A stretch of DNA of 23,642 bases from Verrucomicrobia bacterium UBA3761 (lineage in GTDB: Bacteria; Verrucomicrobiota; Kiritimatiellia; RFP12; UBA1067), in contig DFGB01000008.1 in the NCBI GenBank assembly GCA_002371135.1, forward strand, positions 1 through 23,642. The letters run 5' to 3'. The notes below the pieces were generated by a model that saw nothing but the letters and a program-made list of their open reading frames with translations, searched no databases and was not told where the DNA came from. This document shows, one piece after another, positions 14,443 to 21,054 of this stretch. The position numbers and the translations under genes are program-made. The first letter of the stretch is position 1, and every line of letters begins with the position of its first letter.

Positions 14443-15831
14443 TTACTTCTTGATCGCCGGAATCTGCGCGGCGGCGACGGACTGGCCGAGGCGGCGGAAG
14501 TGCTCGTCCGGGACGATGAGTTCGACGCGTTCCGCCGTATCGGGGTAGATGTCTTTGAGCATCGCCTTTGCGGTTTCGAGAATTACATCGCCGCCGAGGC
14601 CGCTCGTGACGCGGCCGAGAAGCATCATGGACGAATAGTCGTAGAACTCGCCATACCACGGAATAGCGTGGGCGAGGAAGCGGCCGATCTGCACGTAGAC
14701 CTTAAGCGCGCGCGAATCGCCCTTCTCCATCGCCGCCTGGACGACCTTGAGGCGTTCGGGAAGCTTCATCTCGGCAGGGAACTCAAAGCCGAACTTCTCG
14801 GCAAGCCAGTTGACGGCCTGCTGCGAGAAGGCCATTGCGCCGACACCTGCATCGCCCGACCATTCGTCCTTGGGCGCCTTTGGGTTGAAGTCGACAGGCG
14901 CGAAGGCGAGTTCGGTGATACGGCCCGTGAGGGCGCCGGACTGGTCGATGTAGCCGACCGCCTCGGACGAACCCATGGCAACGCCGAGAATGCCCTTCTT
15001 GCCCATGGTAATCATTCCCGCGAGCGCCGAGACGTCGCCATCGTTGTAAATCTCGAACGGCACGCCCCAATCCTTCTCGACGCGGAAAAACATGTCCTGC
15101 GCGATGGGGTACTTCTCGGGGTTCTGTTCCTTGATGGCGCGGAACAGACTCGCGACGCCCATCTTCTTGCCGACGAGCGTACCGGCTGTCGAGCCGCCGA
15201 TCGCATCGACGCGCGGCAGTGTCGCCGCCGCTTCCTTGAGGCCGGCGGTGAGCATCGAGTAGTGATACTCGGGGTCGGGATTGTTGCGAGGATCCCAGGG
15301 GAATTCCTTCGAGAAAACGACCTTGCCCTTGTTGAGAGCGGAAATCTTGAAATCGCTCGCGCCAAGGTCGAAACCGATGCGACAGCCGTCGGCGACGGTC
15401 TTCACCTTGGTGAGGGACTCGTTCATCTCGGGCATCTTCTTGTAGGGGAGGATGACCGTTTCGACGGGACGTCCGTAGAGATCGGAGAAAAACGCATAGT
15501 CGAACTTGCGCGCGCCGCGTTTTGTGTACGCCTTGGCGACAGGCGCGACGACTTCCTCCGGTCCGGATATGTAGAGCTTCCAGCCGCCGGCCGCCCAGAC
15601 GATGAACTTGGCGATACGGTCGACAACGTGCGAGACGTATTTCACCGCCTCGGGATCGAGACGCTTGGGGATCTCCAGATCGTAGCGATAGATCTTGCCG
15701 TCTTCGCGTTCCCAAGCGACCGCGACGACGTCGTTCTTCGCGCCGAGTCCGGCTTCAATCTCCGCCAGCGCCATGATAGGCGCCTGGAATTCCGTCTTGT
15801 CGCACTTGCATTTGCCGCAGCTGCAGGCCAT
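14443..15831 (-). CDS. ROK-like (ASKHA fold) sugar kinase-related protein with Cys-rich N-terminus
   Basis: 462 residues from ATG 15831, which has AAAGGA 8 bases upstream and is preferred over the in-frame TTG at 15873. The ASKHA phosphate-1 motif is RIGFDLGASDFKISAL (151-166). IGGSTAGTLV (211-220), IYNDGDVSALAGM (261-273) and GVAMGSSEAVGYID (283-296) correspond to the ROK sugar/ATP site. About 140 extra residues precede the kinase core, starting with MACSCGKCKCDK: four cysteines in ten residues, suggestive of metal binding. The motifs suggest a glucokinase/hexosamine-kinase relative; the substrate is unknown. Proximity to nahK suggests amino-sugar metabolism. A strong promoter lies at 15886-15914. 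Confidence 0.75.
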   Translation of the reverse strand: MACSCGKCKCDKTEFQAPIMALAEIEAGLGAKNDVVAVAWEREDGKIYRYDLEIPKRLDPEAVKYVSHVVDRIAKFIVWAAGGWKLYISGPEEVVAPVAKAYTKRGARKFDYAFFSDLYGRPVETVILPYKKMPEMNESLTKVKTVADGCRIGFDLGASDFKISALNKGKVVFSKEFPWDPRNNPDPEYHYSMLTAGLKEAAATLPRVDAIGGSTAGTLVGKKMGVASLFRAIKEQNPEKYPIAQDMFFRVEKDWGVPFEIYNDGDVSALAGMITMGKKGILGVAMGSSEAVGYIDQSGALTGRITELAFAPVDFNPKAPKDEWSGDAGVGAMAFSQQAVNWLAEKFGFEFPAEMKLPERLKVVQAAMEKGDSRALKVYVQIGRFLAHAIPWYGEFYDYSSMMLLGRVTSGLGGDVILETAKAMLKDIYPDTAERVELIVPDEHFRRLGQSVAAAQIPAIKK

Positions 15832-15851
15832 GTGAGTTATCCTTTCTTTTT

Positions 15852-15870
15852 GGGCGTCACGCCCGTTTTT
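15852..15870 (+). terminator. Short GC hairpin with T-run
   Basis: GGGCG (15852-15856), a 3-base loop and CGCCC (15860-15864) are followed by GTTTTT. On the plus strand it looks like a small terminator, but no plus-strand gene precedes it. For the minus-strand ROK transcript it is a hairpin in the 5' leader between promoter and ribosome site. Confidence 0.4.
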
Positions 15871-15885
15871 CAAGAATTTAGCAGT

Positions 15886-15914
15886 ATTATACCAAAATCC
15901 CCCGCCCGCGTCAA
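15886..15914 (-). promoter_or_regulatory. Sigma-70-type promoter for the ROK-like gene
   Basis: On the minus strand TTGACG (15909-15914) is followed after 17 bases by TATAAT (15886-15891), preceded by GG. Transcription would start near 15879, giving a leader of about 48 bases with the GGGCG hairpin and a good ribosome site. This is one of the clearest promoters in the window. Confidence 0.75.
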
Positions 15915-15918
15915 ATGC

Positions 15919-15987
15919 AGGTTGAAAAGTTGAAAGACCGGCACCATTCTAGAACTTCCAGGGCTTCCAGCCTTTCAACCTTTCGAC
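15919..15987. repeat. 'gaaaggttgaaaag' inverted repeat
   Basis: GGTTGAAAAGTTGAAAG (about 15920-15936) pairs imperfectly with CCTTTCAACCTTTCGAC (15971-15987). It lies between the stop of the Gly/His-rich gene and the ROK promoter, so it is a candidate terminator for the former. Confidence 0.65.
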
Positions 15988-15992
15988 TTTAT

Positions 15993-16433
15993 TCAATACG
16001 CCCTTTGTTCGTAATGGCCGGGCTGCCACACACGGATGACGGTGCCGTTGGGCTGCACCTGATCCACATAGCGCCCTTCGACCCATACCTGACGATACTG
16101 GACCACCGGGGCAGGCGGATACGTGACGACCGGCGGGGGCGTCACTATCACAGGCGCGGGCGTGTTATAGATGACCGGACGGGGTGCGACGATGCCATCG
16201 AAGAGCGCACCGCCGACAACGCCACCCACGAACCCGGGCCAGAAATTGCGACCTCCGTGCCCCCAGAAGCCGCCATGGTGGTGGTGACCGTGGTGATGGC
16301 GACCGCCGCCGCCATAAAACATCGGTGCGCCGCCGCGAGGTCCGCCGCCGCGAGGCCCGCCGCCATGAGGACGGGCGGATACGCCAAGCGATGCCACGAG
16401 CGCAACTGCGATTATCATAAGTTTCTTGTTCAT
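15993..16433 (-). CDS. Exported Gly/His-rich protein
   Basis: 146 residues. It has a signal peptide (MNKKLMIIAVALVASLGVSA, cleavage after about residue 20), then a Gly/Pro/Arg-rich segment with GGP repeats, a His cluster (HHHGHHHHGG), a glycine-rich hydrophobic patch (FVGGVVGGALFDGI), a Pro/Val segment, and a C-terminal module VWVEGRYVDQVQPNG..VWQPGHYEQR that looks like the YXWxPG-type motif of small envelope proteins. The His cluster suggests metal binding; the function is unknown. AAAGGA lies about 9 bases before ATG 16433. It is likely periplasmic or surface-located. Confidence 0.75.
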   Translation of the reverse strand: MNKKLMIIAVALVASLGVSARPHGGGPRGGGPRGGAPMFYGGGGRHHHGHHHHGGFWGHGGRNFWPGFVGGVVGGALFDGIVAPRPVIYNTPAPVIVTPPPVVTYPPAPVVQYRQVWVEGRYVDQVQPNGTVIRVWQPGHYEQRAY

Positions 16434-16500
16434 CTTCGTGTTCCTTTCTTGTCGTTACACCCTGTCAGGGGCGCGAGCACGCGATTTCTGACAAACTTTT

Positions 16501-17412
16501 TTATTTCTTTCGCGACTTCCCCATCCCAAACAACCGCAAAGTCGCGCGGAAGTCTGCCGGAAGCGGCGAGTGGACGGCGATAACCGACCCCTTCTCCAGA
16601 GGATCCGGCAGAGACAGCGTGGAAGCGTGGAGCATCTGGCGGGGAACGAGCATCAACCGTTCGTCGCGCGCAGATTTCAATCCGAACACCCTGTCGCCCA
16701 AGATTGGATATCTGACGGACGAAAGATGGCGGCGGATCTGATTCGTCCTGCCTGTATCGATGCGTACGCGCAAGAAGCTGGCGTCCGGGCCGGTCCCCTC
16801 GCGAGTGACGCGGGAAACGGCGTTTTGTCCATCCAGCGGAGACTCGATTTTCAAGTGGACGAACTTGAATGCGCCCGCAACGATGGCGTGATACGTCTTC
16901 TGCACCTTGTGGGTCTTGAACACTTCCACGGCCGCCTCCAATGCCGCATGCCGCTTGGCGAAGAGCAGGCAGCCGGTCGTGTCACGATCGAGCCGGTGCA
17001 CGGCCTCGAGCGTCGGGATGGATTCCTGGATGCGCAGAATCGCCTCCGCGCTCTTCGGGTCGTCGCAGCTGACCACGCCCGCAGGCTTGTCGCACACAAG
17101 GTAGTTGCCGTTCTGCCAAAGGACGCGGATGTGGCGCTTCGCTTGAGCGGCGGGGCGCACTTGAGCCTTGGCTTTTGGCGAAGAGGGTGCTATGGAACCC
17201 TGCGCCTTCGCCGCTTTGACGACAGCGGCGGGAATCTCCACCTTGTCGCCTGTCGCAAGCGCATACCTCGCAATCCAAACGCACTTCTTGTTGACCCAGA
17301 CATGCCGTCCGTCTATGACCGCTTTGGCGGTACGGCGCGAGAGGGAATAGCGCTTGGCGAGAAAATCCTGGAGGCTTTTCGCTTCGGCCTTGCCGACCGT
17401 AAGCGATTCCAT
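16501..17412 (-). CDS. RluA-family 23S rRNA pseudouridine synthase
   Basis: 303 residues from ATG 17412; a TTG at 17442 is an alternative that would leave 16 bases to the PAS gene. An N-terminal S4 RNA-binding domain (LQDFLAKRYSLSRRTAKAVIDGRHVWVNKK, about 14-43) is followed by a low-complexity Ala/Lys/Pro linker (about 65-92) and the catalytic domain. The active-site motif HRLDRDTTG is at 139-147 with catalytic Asp142; RTNQIRRHL and ILGDRVFG are also typical. It belongs to the RluA/RluC/RluD group; which uridine it modifies cannot be decided from sequence. The PAS protein lies upstream on the same strand. Confidence 0.9.
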   Translation of the reverse strand: MESLTVGKAEAKSLQDFLAKRYSLSRRTAKAVIDGRHVWVNKKCVWIARYALATGDKVEIPAAVVKAAKAQGSIAPSSPKAKAQVRPAAQAKRHIRVLWQNGNYLVCDKPAGVVSCDDPKSAEAILRIQESIPTLEAVHRLDRDTTGCLLFAKRHAALEAAVEVFKTHKVQKTYHAIVAGAFKFVHLKIESPLDGQNAVSRVTREGTGPDASFLRVRIDTGRTNQIRRHLSSVRYPILGDRVFGLKSARDERLMLVPRQMLHASTLSLPDPLEKGSVIAVHSPLPADFRATLRLFGMGKSRKK

Positions 17413-17458
17413 GCCGGCCGAATATCTAGGAGCTGCCTTCAAACCGCAAACCCACCCT

Positions 17459-18175
17459 TCAGACTTTCATGATGCTGCCGACGACGCCTTTGATCTTCCG
17501 GCCGACACGATGCGGCGCGAGCGTGATTTCGATTTCGGAGGAATCCTCGTCGTCTTCATTCTCGGTCACAATGGCGATTGTATGCGTCTCGCCGTCCAGC
17601 GCCTTCTTGAAATTCACGGCAAGCGGCTCATCGCTCATCAATTCCGAGAAGCGGCGGTTCTTGGCGTCTTCCTCGTCGGCGATGCCGAAGAGTTCCAGGA
17701 ATGCCGGGTTGACGTTCGAGAATTTGCCGTCGACGTCGCACGAAAAGAGTGCGCAAGGGGAAATCGCAAACGCCCCCTCTTTTGCGCGAAGCATGTCGTT
17801 TGTTTTGCGGCGGCGCTCGACGTTGCGGACGGTAAACACGAGGTCGCCTGGGTCCATCAAGTCTATGACCGAAACCGTGACCTCGCAGGCGAACTTGGAA
17901 CCGGACTTGTTCAACCCGTTCGCATCGAGCATCATGTGGCGATCGTCGTCGAGACCCCTGCGTATGCGCTGGACGATCTCGGGCGAAAGCCCCGGGATGA
18001 GCAGCGAAATGGGACGGTCGAGCAGTTCGTCGCCCACGTAGCCGAAGTGTTCTTCGGCACGCGGGTTCGACTCCAATATATGTCCGTTCGGGTCCGTGAT
18101 GATCACGGCGTCATACATTCCTGCCAGGAACTGGCGGAACAACGACTTGCGGTCTTTAGGTACAAATAGTGCCAT
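17459..18175 (-). CDS. Protein with two PAS domains and no output domain
   Basis: 238 residues: PAS-A (about 10-120: MYDAVIITDPNGHILESNPRAEEHFGY..., ending VFTVRNVERRRK) and PAS-B (about 130-238: ALFSCDVDGKFSNVNPAFLELFG..., ending HRVGRKIKGVVGSIMKV). No kinase, cyclase or HTH domain and no membrane segment are visible, so it should work as a cytoplasmic sensor or adaptor through partners. The protein ends inside or just after the second PAS. The promoter at 18186-18215 places transcription start only a few bases before the ATG. It is followed by the pseudouridine synthase gene. Confidence 0.8.
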   Translation of the reverse strand: MALFVPKDRKSLFRQFLAGMYDAVIITDPNGHILESNPRAEEHFGYVGDELLDRPISLLIPGLSPEIVQRIRRGLDDDRHMMLDANGLNKSGSKFACEVTVSVIDLMDPGDLVFTVRNVERRRKTNDMLRAKEGAFAISPCALFSCDVDGKFSNVNPAFLELFGIADEEDAKNRRFSELMSDEPLAVNFKKALDGETHTIAIVTENEDDEDSSEIEITLAPHRVGRKIKGVVGSIMKV

Positions 18176-18185
18176 AGCAATACAT

Positions 18186-18215
18186 ATTATACCATACCAA
18201 CGCGCAACGGGTCAA
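18186..18215 (-). promoter_or_regulatory. Sigma-70-type promoter giving a near-leaderless PAS transcript
   Basis: On the minus strand TTGACC (18210-18215), an 18-base spacer, then TATAAT (18186-18191). Only 10 bases lie between the -10 box and ATG 18175. Initiation at the usual distance (about 18179) would leave about 3 bases of leader and no room for a ribosome binding site. Confidence 0.75.
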
Positions 18216-18238
18216 GAGGGCGCATGAAAAGTTGTCGA

Positions 18239-19186
18239 TTATAAACATCGATTCCGGCTTCCGGGACCAATTTGAAATTGGGAACATGGGCAAGGACGGC
18301 ATCCTGCCGGTTTTTTCAGATATGCCAGAAGTTCGCGAGGGAAATTCGTTTCAATCACCGTGAAGCCCTTGTTCACGAGCCAACCCCACCCCTCGGACGG
18401 CGAAACGAGAAGCGACGCACGGTCGTCGTGCCCGGCAGTGTGCTTGGACCAAGTCGCAGCGACGAACGCGCGCGATCCGGCAGCAAGAACTTTCGGCAAC
18501 AACGCGAAGGGTTTCGAATCCAGTGTTTCCATTCTAAACTGGAACGCCTTTGGCTTTGCTTTTTGCAGCCACTCGTCCACATACGCCTCCAGATTTGGAA
18601 TATTGTCGGCTATCACCGGGCAGTACACCACGCGCTCGAGATCGTCGCCGAAAACCGCTTTCGCCTTGGAATACGGCCAATCGAGCACGAACACAATCTC
18701 TTCCAGCATCCCCTCTTCGCGGGCGATCGCAAGCAACTTCGGTATCAGAGCGCCGCCATTCTGACCCGCCTTGTCGAGATACAGCGCCACCTTGCCTTTG
18801 GCGACTGCCATGTATTCGCGCAACGTCGGAATCTTCTCGCGTGTCCATTGTCCTACGGCATCGTGCAGCCAAAGCGATTTGACCTCCGAGAGCGTCATCT
18901 CCGCTATCGCGCCATGCGAATGCGTCATGCGATCGACGGTCGCATCGTGATGGATTACGATTTCGCCGTCTTTCGTTTCCCTGACGTCGGTTTCCACGAT
19001 GGAAACGCCGAACGCGATGGCATTCTCGAGCGATGCGATGGAGTTTTCCGGTGCGAATTTCCAGTCGGCGCGGTGGCTCGCCACGAGAACGGATTTGCCA
19101 TCCGCCCAGTCGAACGGAACGGCAACCACAGTCCAGGCGAACGCCACAAACGCTATCGCACCCGTTACAGCCTTTTGATTATTCAT
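18239..19186 (-). CDS. Exported glycerophosphodiester phosphodiesterase (GDPD) family protein
   Basis: 315 residues. A signal peptide (AVTGAIAFVAFAWTVVAV, about 6-23) is followed by the GDPD barrel: HRADWKFAPENS (38-49), ETDVRETKDGEIVIHHD (65-81) with metal/acid-base residues H38, E65, D67 and H80, and TLREYM. Such enzymes hydrolyse glycerophosphodiesters to glycerol-3-phosphate plus an alcohol; exported members scavenge phospholipid headgroups. The C-terminal strand GFTVIETNFPRELLAYL fits the family end, followed by a short Cys/Pro tail. AAAGGTGAG precedes ATG 19186. It lies 48 bases after hxlR and may be co-transcribed with it; the functional link is unclear. Confidence 0.85.
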   Translation of the reverse strand: MNNQKAVTGAIAFVAFAWTVVAVPFDWADGKSVLVASHRADWKFAPENSIASLENAIAFGVSIVETDVRETKDGEIVIHHDATVDRMTHSHGAIAEMTLSEVKSLWLHDAVGQWTREKIPTLREYMAVAKGKVALYLDKAGQNGGALIPKLLAIAREEGMLEEIVFVLDWPYSKAKAVFGDDLERVVYCPVIADNIPNLEAYVDEWLQKAKPKAFQFRMETLDSKPFALLPKVLAAGSRAFVAATWSKHTAGHDDRASLLVSPSEGWGWLVNKGFTVIETNFPRELLAYLKKPAGCRPCPCSQFQIGPGSRNRCL

Positions 19187-19234
19187 TTCTTTCTCACCTT
19201 TAAGAGGGCCGCGAAGAGTCGCGACCGCAATAAG

Positions 19235-19588
19235 TCAATCATCGCAGGGAATCGGCAGGCCAAGCATCGTGAAGTAGCCCGCCTCCCACTTGTCCATTTC
19301 ACCGACAATAGGGACGGCGGCCTTGCCGAGTTCCGTGAGCGAGTATTCCGTCTTTGGCGGGACTACGGGATACACCTTGCGCGCTATGATGCCGTCCGCC
19401 TCCAGCTCGCGCAACTGCTGGCTGAGCATCTTCGCCGTGGCGTGCGGAATCTTCTTCTGTATTTCGTTATATCGCATCACGCCCTTCTCGTTCAACCACC
19501 AGATTATCACGGCCTTGTACTTCCCGCCGATGACGGCCAGCGCCGCCTCCACCGTGCAGTGCAGTTTTTTCGCTTCGTTCTTGGTCAT
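19235..19588 (-). CDS. HxlR-family transcriptional regulator
   Basis: 117 residues: a winged-helix DUF24/HxlR protein (TVEAALAVIGGKYKAVIIWWL, then HATAKMLSQQLRELEADGIIARKVY, then VEYSLT-like KTEYSLTELGKA). The single N-terminal Cys11 in HCTVE matches the redox-sensing cysteine region of YodB/HypR-type members, which respond to quinones, diamide or disulfide stress; C113 lies near the end. GGAG lies 6 bases upstream of the ATG. It is divergent from flavodoxin and flavin-reductase genes, the usual kind of target. A palindromic operator candidate (19604-19618) is within 30 bases of its start, suggesting autoregulation. Confidence 0.9.
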   Translation of the reverse strand: MTKNEAKKLHCTVEAALAVIGGKYKAVIIWWLNEKGVMRYNEIQKKIPHATAKMLSQQLRELEADGIIARKVYPVVPPKTEYSLTELGKAAVPIVGEMDKWEAGYFTMLGLPIPCDD

Positions 19589-19603
19589 CGTATCTCCATG
19601 CTC

Positions 19604-19618
19604 TACTTTTGGTAAGTA
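19604..19618. promoter_or_regulatory. Operator candidate for the HxlR regulator (YodB-box-like)
   Basis: TACTT-TTGGT-AAGTA: perfect 5-bp arms (19604-19608 and 19614-19618) around a 5-base spacer. From memory, the Bacillus YodB box is TACTATTTGTAAGTA, which differs at two of 15 positions. It sits 16-30 bases upstream of the hxlR ATG, near where its transcript would begin, so binding would block hxlR expression. Confidence 0.55.
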
Positions 19619-19638
19619 TCATACAAAAAAGTGCATTC

Positions 19639-19668
19639 TTGCGCACTCGGCATATATTATAGTATAAT
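19639..19668 (+). promoter_or_regulatory. Promoter for the flavodoxin gene
   Basis: TTGCGC (19639-19644), an 18-base AT-rich spacer, TATAAT (19663-19668). Transcription would begin near 19675 with a leader of about 73 bases. GTGC (19631-19634) and GCAC (19643-19646) flank the -35 as a short imperfect dyad, another possible regulator site. Confidence 0.65.
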
Positions 19669-19747
19669 ACCGCCGTTTACGCAAGTGGGCGATCGCCGGC
19701 GACACGGTCAAAGCCGCTCTCCCACCAGAAAAGGAATAAATCAAGTA

Positions 19748-20383
19748 ATGAAGATCCTGCTTGTCATATGTGCAATCGCGCTCGTAGTCGCGACATGCTG
19801 CGCGATTGGCTGCATCGCCCTTTCGCGCCGTTCTACGGATGCGACTATTTCGCCGACGGCCAAAATCCCCGGCAAGGCGGCGGTCGTCTACTATTCGCAG
19901 TCGAAAGTACGCAACACCGCGACCGTGGCGCAGTGGATCGCCAAACACACAGGCGCCACGCTGATCGAACTTGAGCTGGCCGAACCATATCCCGAACCAT
20001 ATTCCGCAACCCTCAAGGCCGTCGGAAGGGACGCCGAGGCTGGAACGCTTCGCGCCCTGAAGAACATGCCATCCCTCGACGAGTATGACGTAGTCTTCCT
20101 CGGCTCGCCCATCTGGTACGGGACTTGCGCGCTGCCGGTTGAAACGTTCCTCAAGAACAATCGCCTCTCAGGAAAAGTCGTCGCACCCTTCTGCACGCAT
20201 GGCGGCGGGGGCGCCGGACGGTTTGCCGCCGACATCCGCCAAGCGTGCCCCGATGCAAAGGTCTTGGACGCACTCGTCATCCGCGGCTCGAACCAGATTG
20301 AGCGCCGCATGGGGCTCGGCGTCGGTCTCCGCCATACGGAAGACGATGTCGTCAAATGGCTGAACCGCATCTTCAACAAATAA
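19748..20383 (+). CDS. Membrane-anchored flavodoxin-like protein
   Basis: 211 residues. A hydrophobic N-terminus with three cysteines (ILLVICAIALVVATCCAIGCIAL, 3-25) is a signal anchor or an imperfect lipoprotein signal. The flavodoxin domain follows: AAVVYYSQSKVRNTATVAQ (44-62, FMN phosphate loop, a variant of YSxTGNT), FLGSPIWYGTCALPVETFL (117-135), and FCTHGGGGAGRF (148-159). It should bind FMN and carry electrons at the outer face of the inner membrane. A variant phosphate loop leaves FMN affinity uncertain. It is followed after 24 bases by a flavin reductase and is divergent from hxlR. AAGGA lies about 12 bases before ATG 19748, a rather long spacing. Confidence 0.85.
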   Translation: MKILLVICAIALVVATCCAIGCIALSRRSTDATISPTAKIPGKAAVVYYSQSKVRNTATVAQWIAKHTGATLIELELAEPYPEPYSATLKAVGRDAEAGTLRALKNMPSLDEYDVVFLGSPIWYGTCALPVETFLKNNRLSGKVVAPFCTHGGGGAGRFAADIRQACPDAKVLDALVIRGSNQIERRMGLGVGLRHTEDDVVKWLNRIFNK

Positions 20384-20407
20384 AGTCAAACTAAAAGGAA
20401 ACATAAA

Positions 20408-20989
20408 ATGGCAAAGAAAGATCTGGGCGTAGTACCCGCCGTATATCCAATGCCCGTCCTCATTGTCGCCGCATACGACAAGAGCGGCAAGGTCAATGCG
20501 ATGAACGCCGCATGGGGCATGATATGCGATATGGACAAAATCGCGCTCTTCATCAGCGAGGGACACAAGACCACCAAGAACATTCTAGAAACAAAGGCGT
20601 TTAGCGTCGCCATCGCAGACAAGGCGCACATGGACGTCGCCGACTACTTCGGGATCGCAACGGGGAACAAGACGCCCGACAAGTTCGAGCGCACAGGTTG
20701 CAAAGCCGTCAAGTCGCGGCACGTCAACGCGCCAGTGATCGAAGAGTTCCCGGTCACGATGGAATGCGAACTCGCAGAGGTCGTATCGACGAAGACGATG
20801 TACTGTATCGTCGGGAAAATCGCCAACGTGGTCGCAGAAGAAGCGGTGCTCTCCGAAAACGGCAAGGTGGATCCCGCGAAGCTGAATGCGCTCGTCTTCG
20901 ACCAGTTCCAGAGCGGCTACTATGCCACCGGCGCGAAAGTCGGCCAGGCCTGGAACGCCGGCAAGCCACTCATGCAAAGAAAAGGTTGA
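20408..20989 (+). CDS. Flavin reductase family protein (flavoredoxin-like)
   Basis: 193 residues, full family length. Split-barrel FMN-binding signatures: VYPMPVLIVAAYDKSGKVNAMNAAW (12-36), FISEGHKTTKNILETKAFSVAIA (48-70), DYFGIATG (78-85), and the ELAEVVSTKTMYCIVGKIANV segment. Such proteins bind FMN and pass electrons from NAD(P)H or ferredoxin-like donors; the partner may be the upstream flavodoxin. AAAAGGAAAC precedes ATG 20408. Its stop lies just before the hairpin shared with the convergent gene. A second flavin reductase domain is encoded in the facing gene (21038-22453). Confidence 0.9.
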   Translation: MAKKDLGVVPAVYPMPVLIVAAYDKSGKVNAMNAAWGMICDMDKIALFISEGHKTTKNILETKAFSVAIADKAHMDVADYFGIATGNKTPDKFERTGCKAVKSRHVNAPVIEEFPVTMECELAEVVSTKTMYCIVGKIANVVAEEAVLSENGKVDPAKLNALVFDQFQSGYYATGAKVGQAWNAGKPLMQRKG

Positions 20990-20995
20990 AAAATT

Positions 20996-21054
20996 GAAAG
21001 GTTGAAAGTTGAAAGGCACGAGGAAGACGCATGCTTTTCAACTTTCAACCTTTC
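20996..21054. terminator. Long hairpin between convergent genes ('gaaaggttgaaag' repeat)
   Basis: Arms 20996-21017 and 21033-21054 match at 21 of 22 positions with a 15-base loop. It separates the ends of the flavin reductase gene (plus) and the fusion gene (minus); the latter's stop codon (21038-21040) lies inside the right arm. It is likely a bidirectional terminator and a member of the second repeat family. Confidence 0.75.

Noticed and set aside
14500..15933. 477-codon plus-strand frame opposite the ROK-like gene
   Set aside because: Mirror frame of a gene with ROK motifs, promoter and ribosome site on the minus strand.
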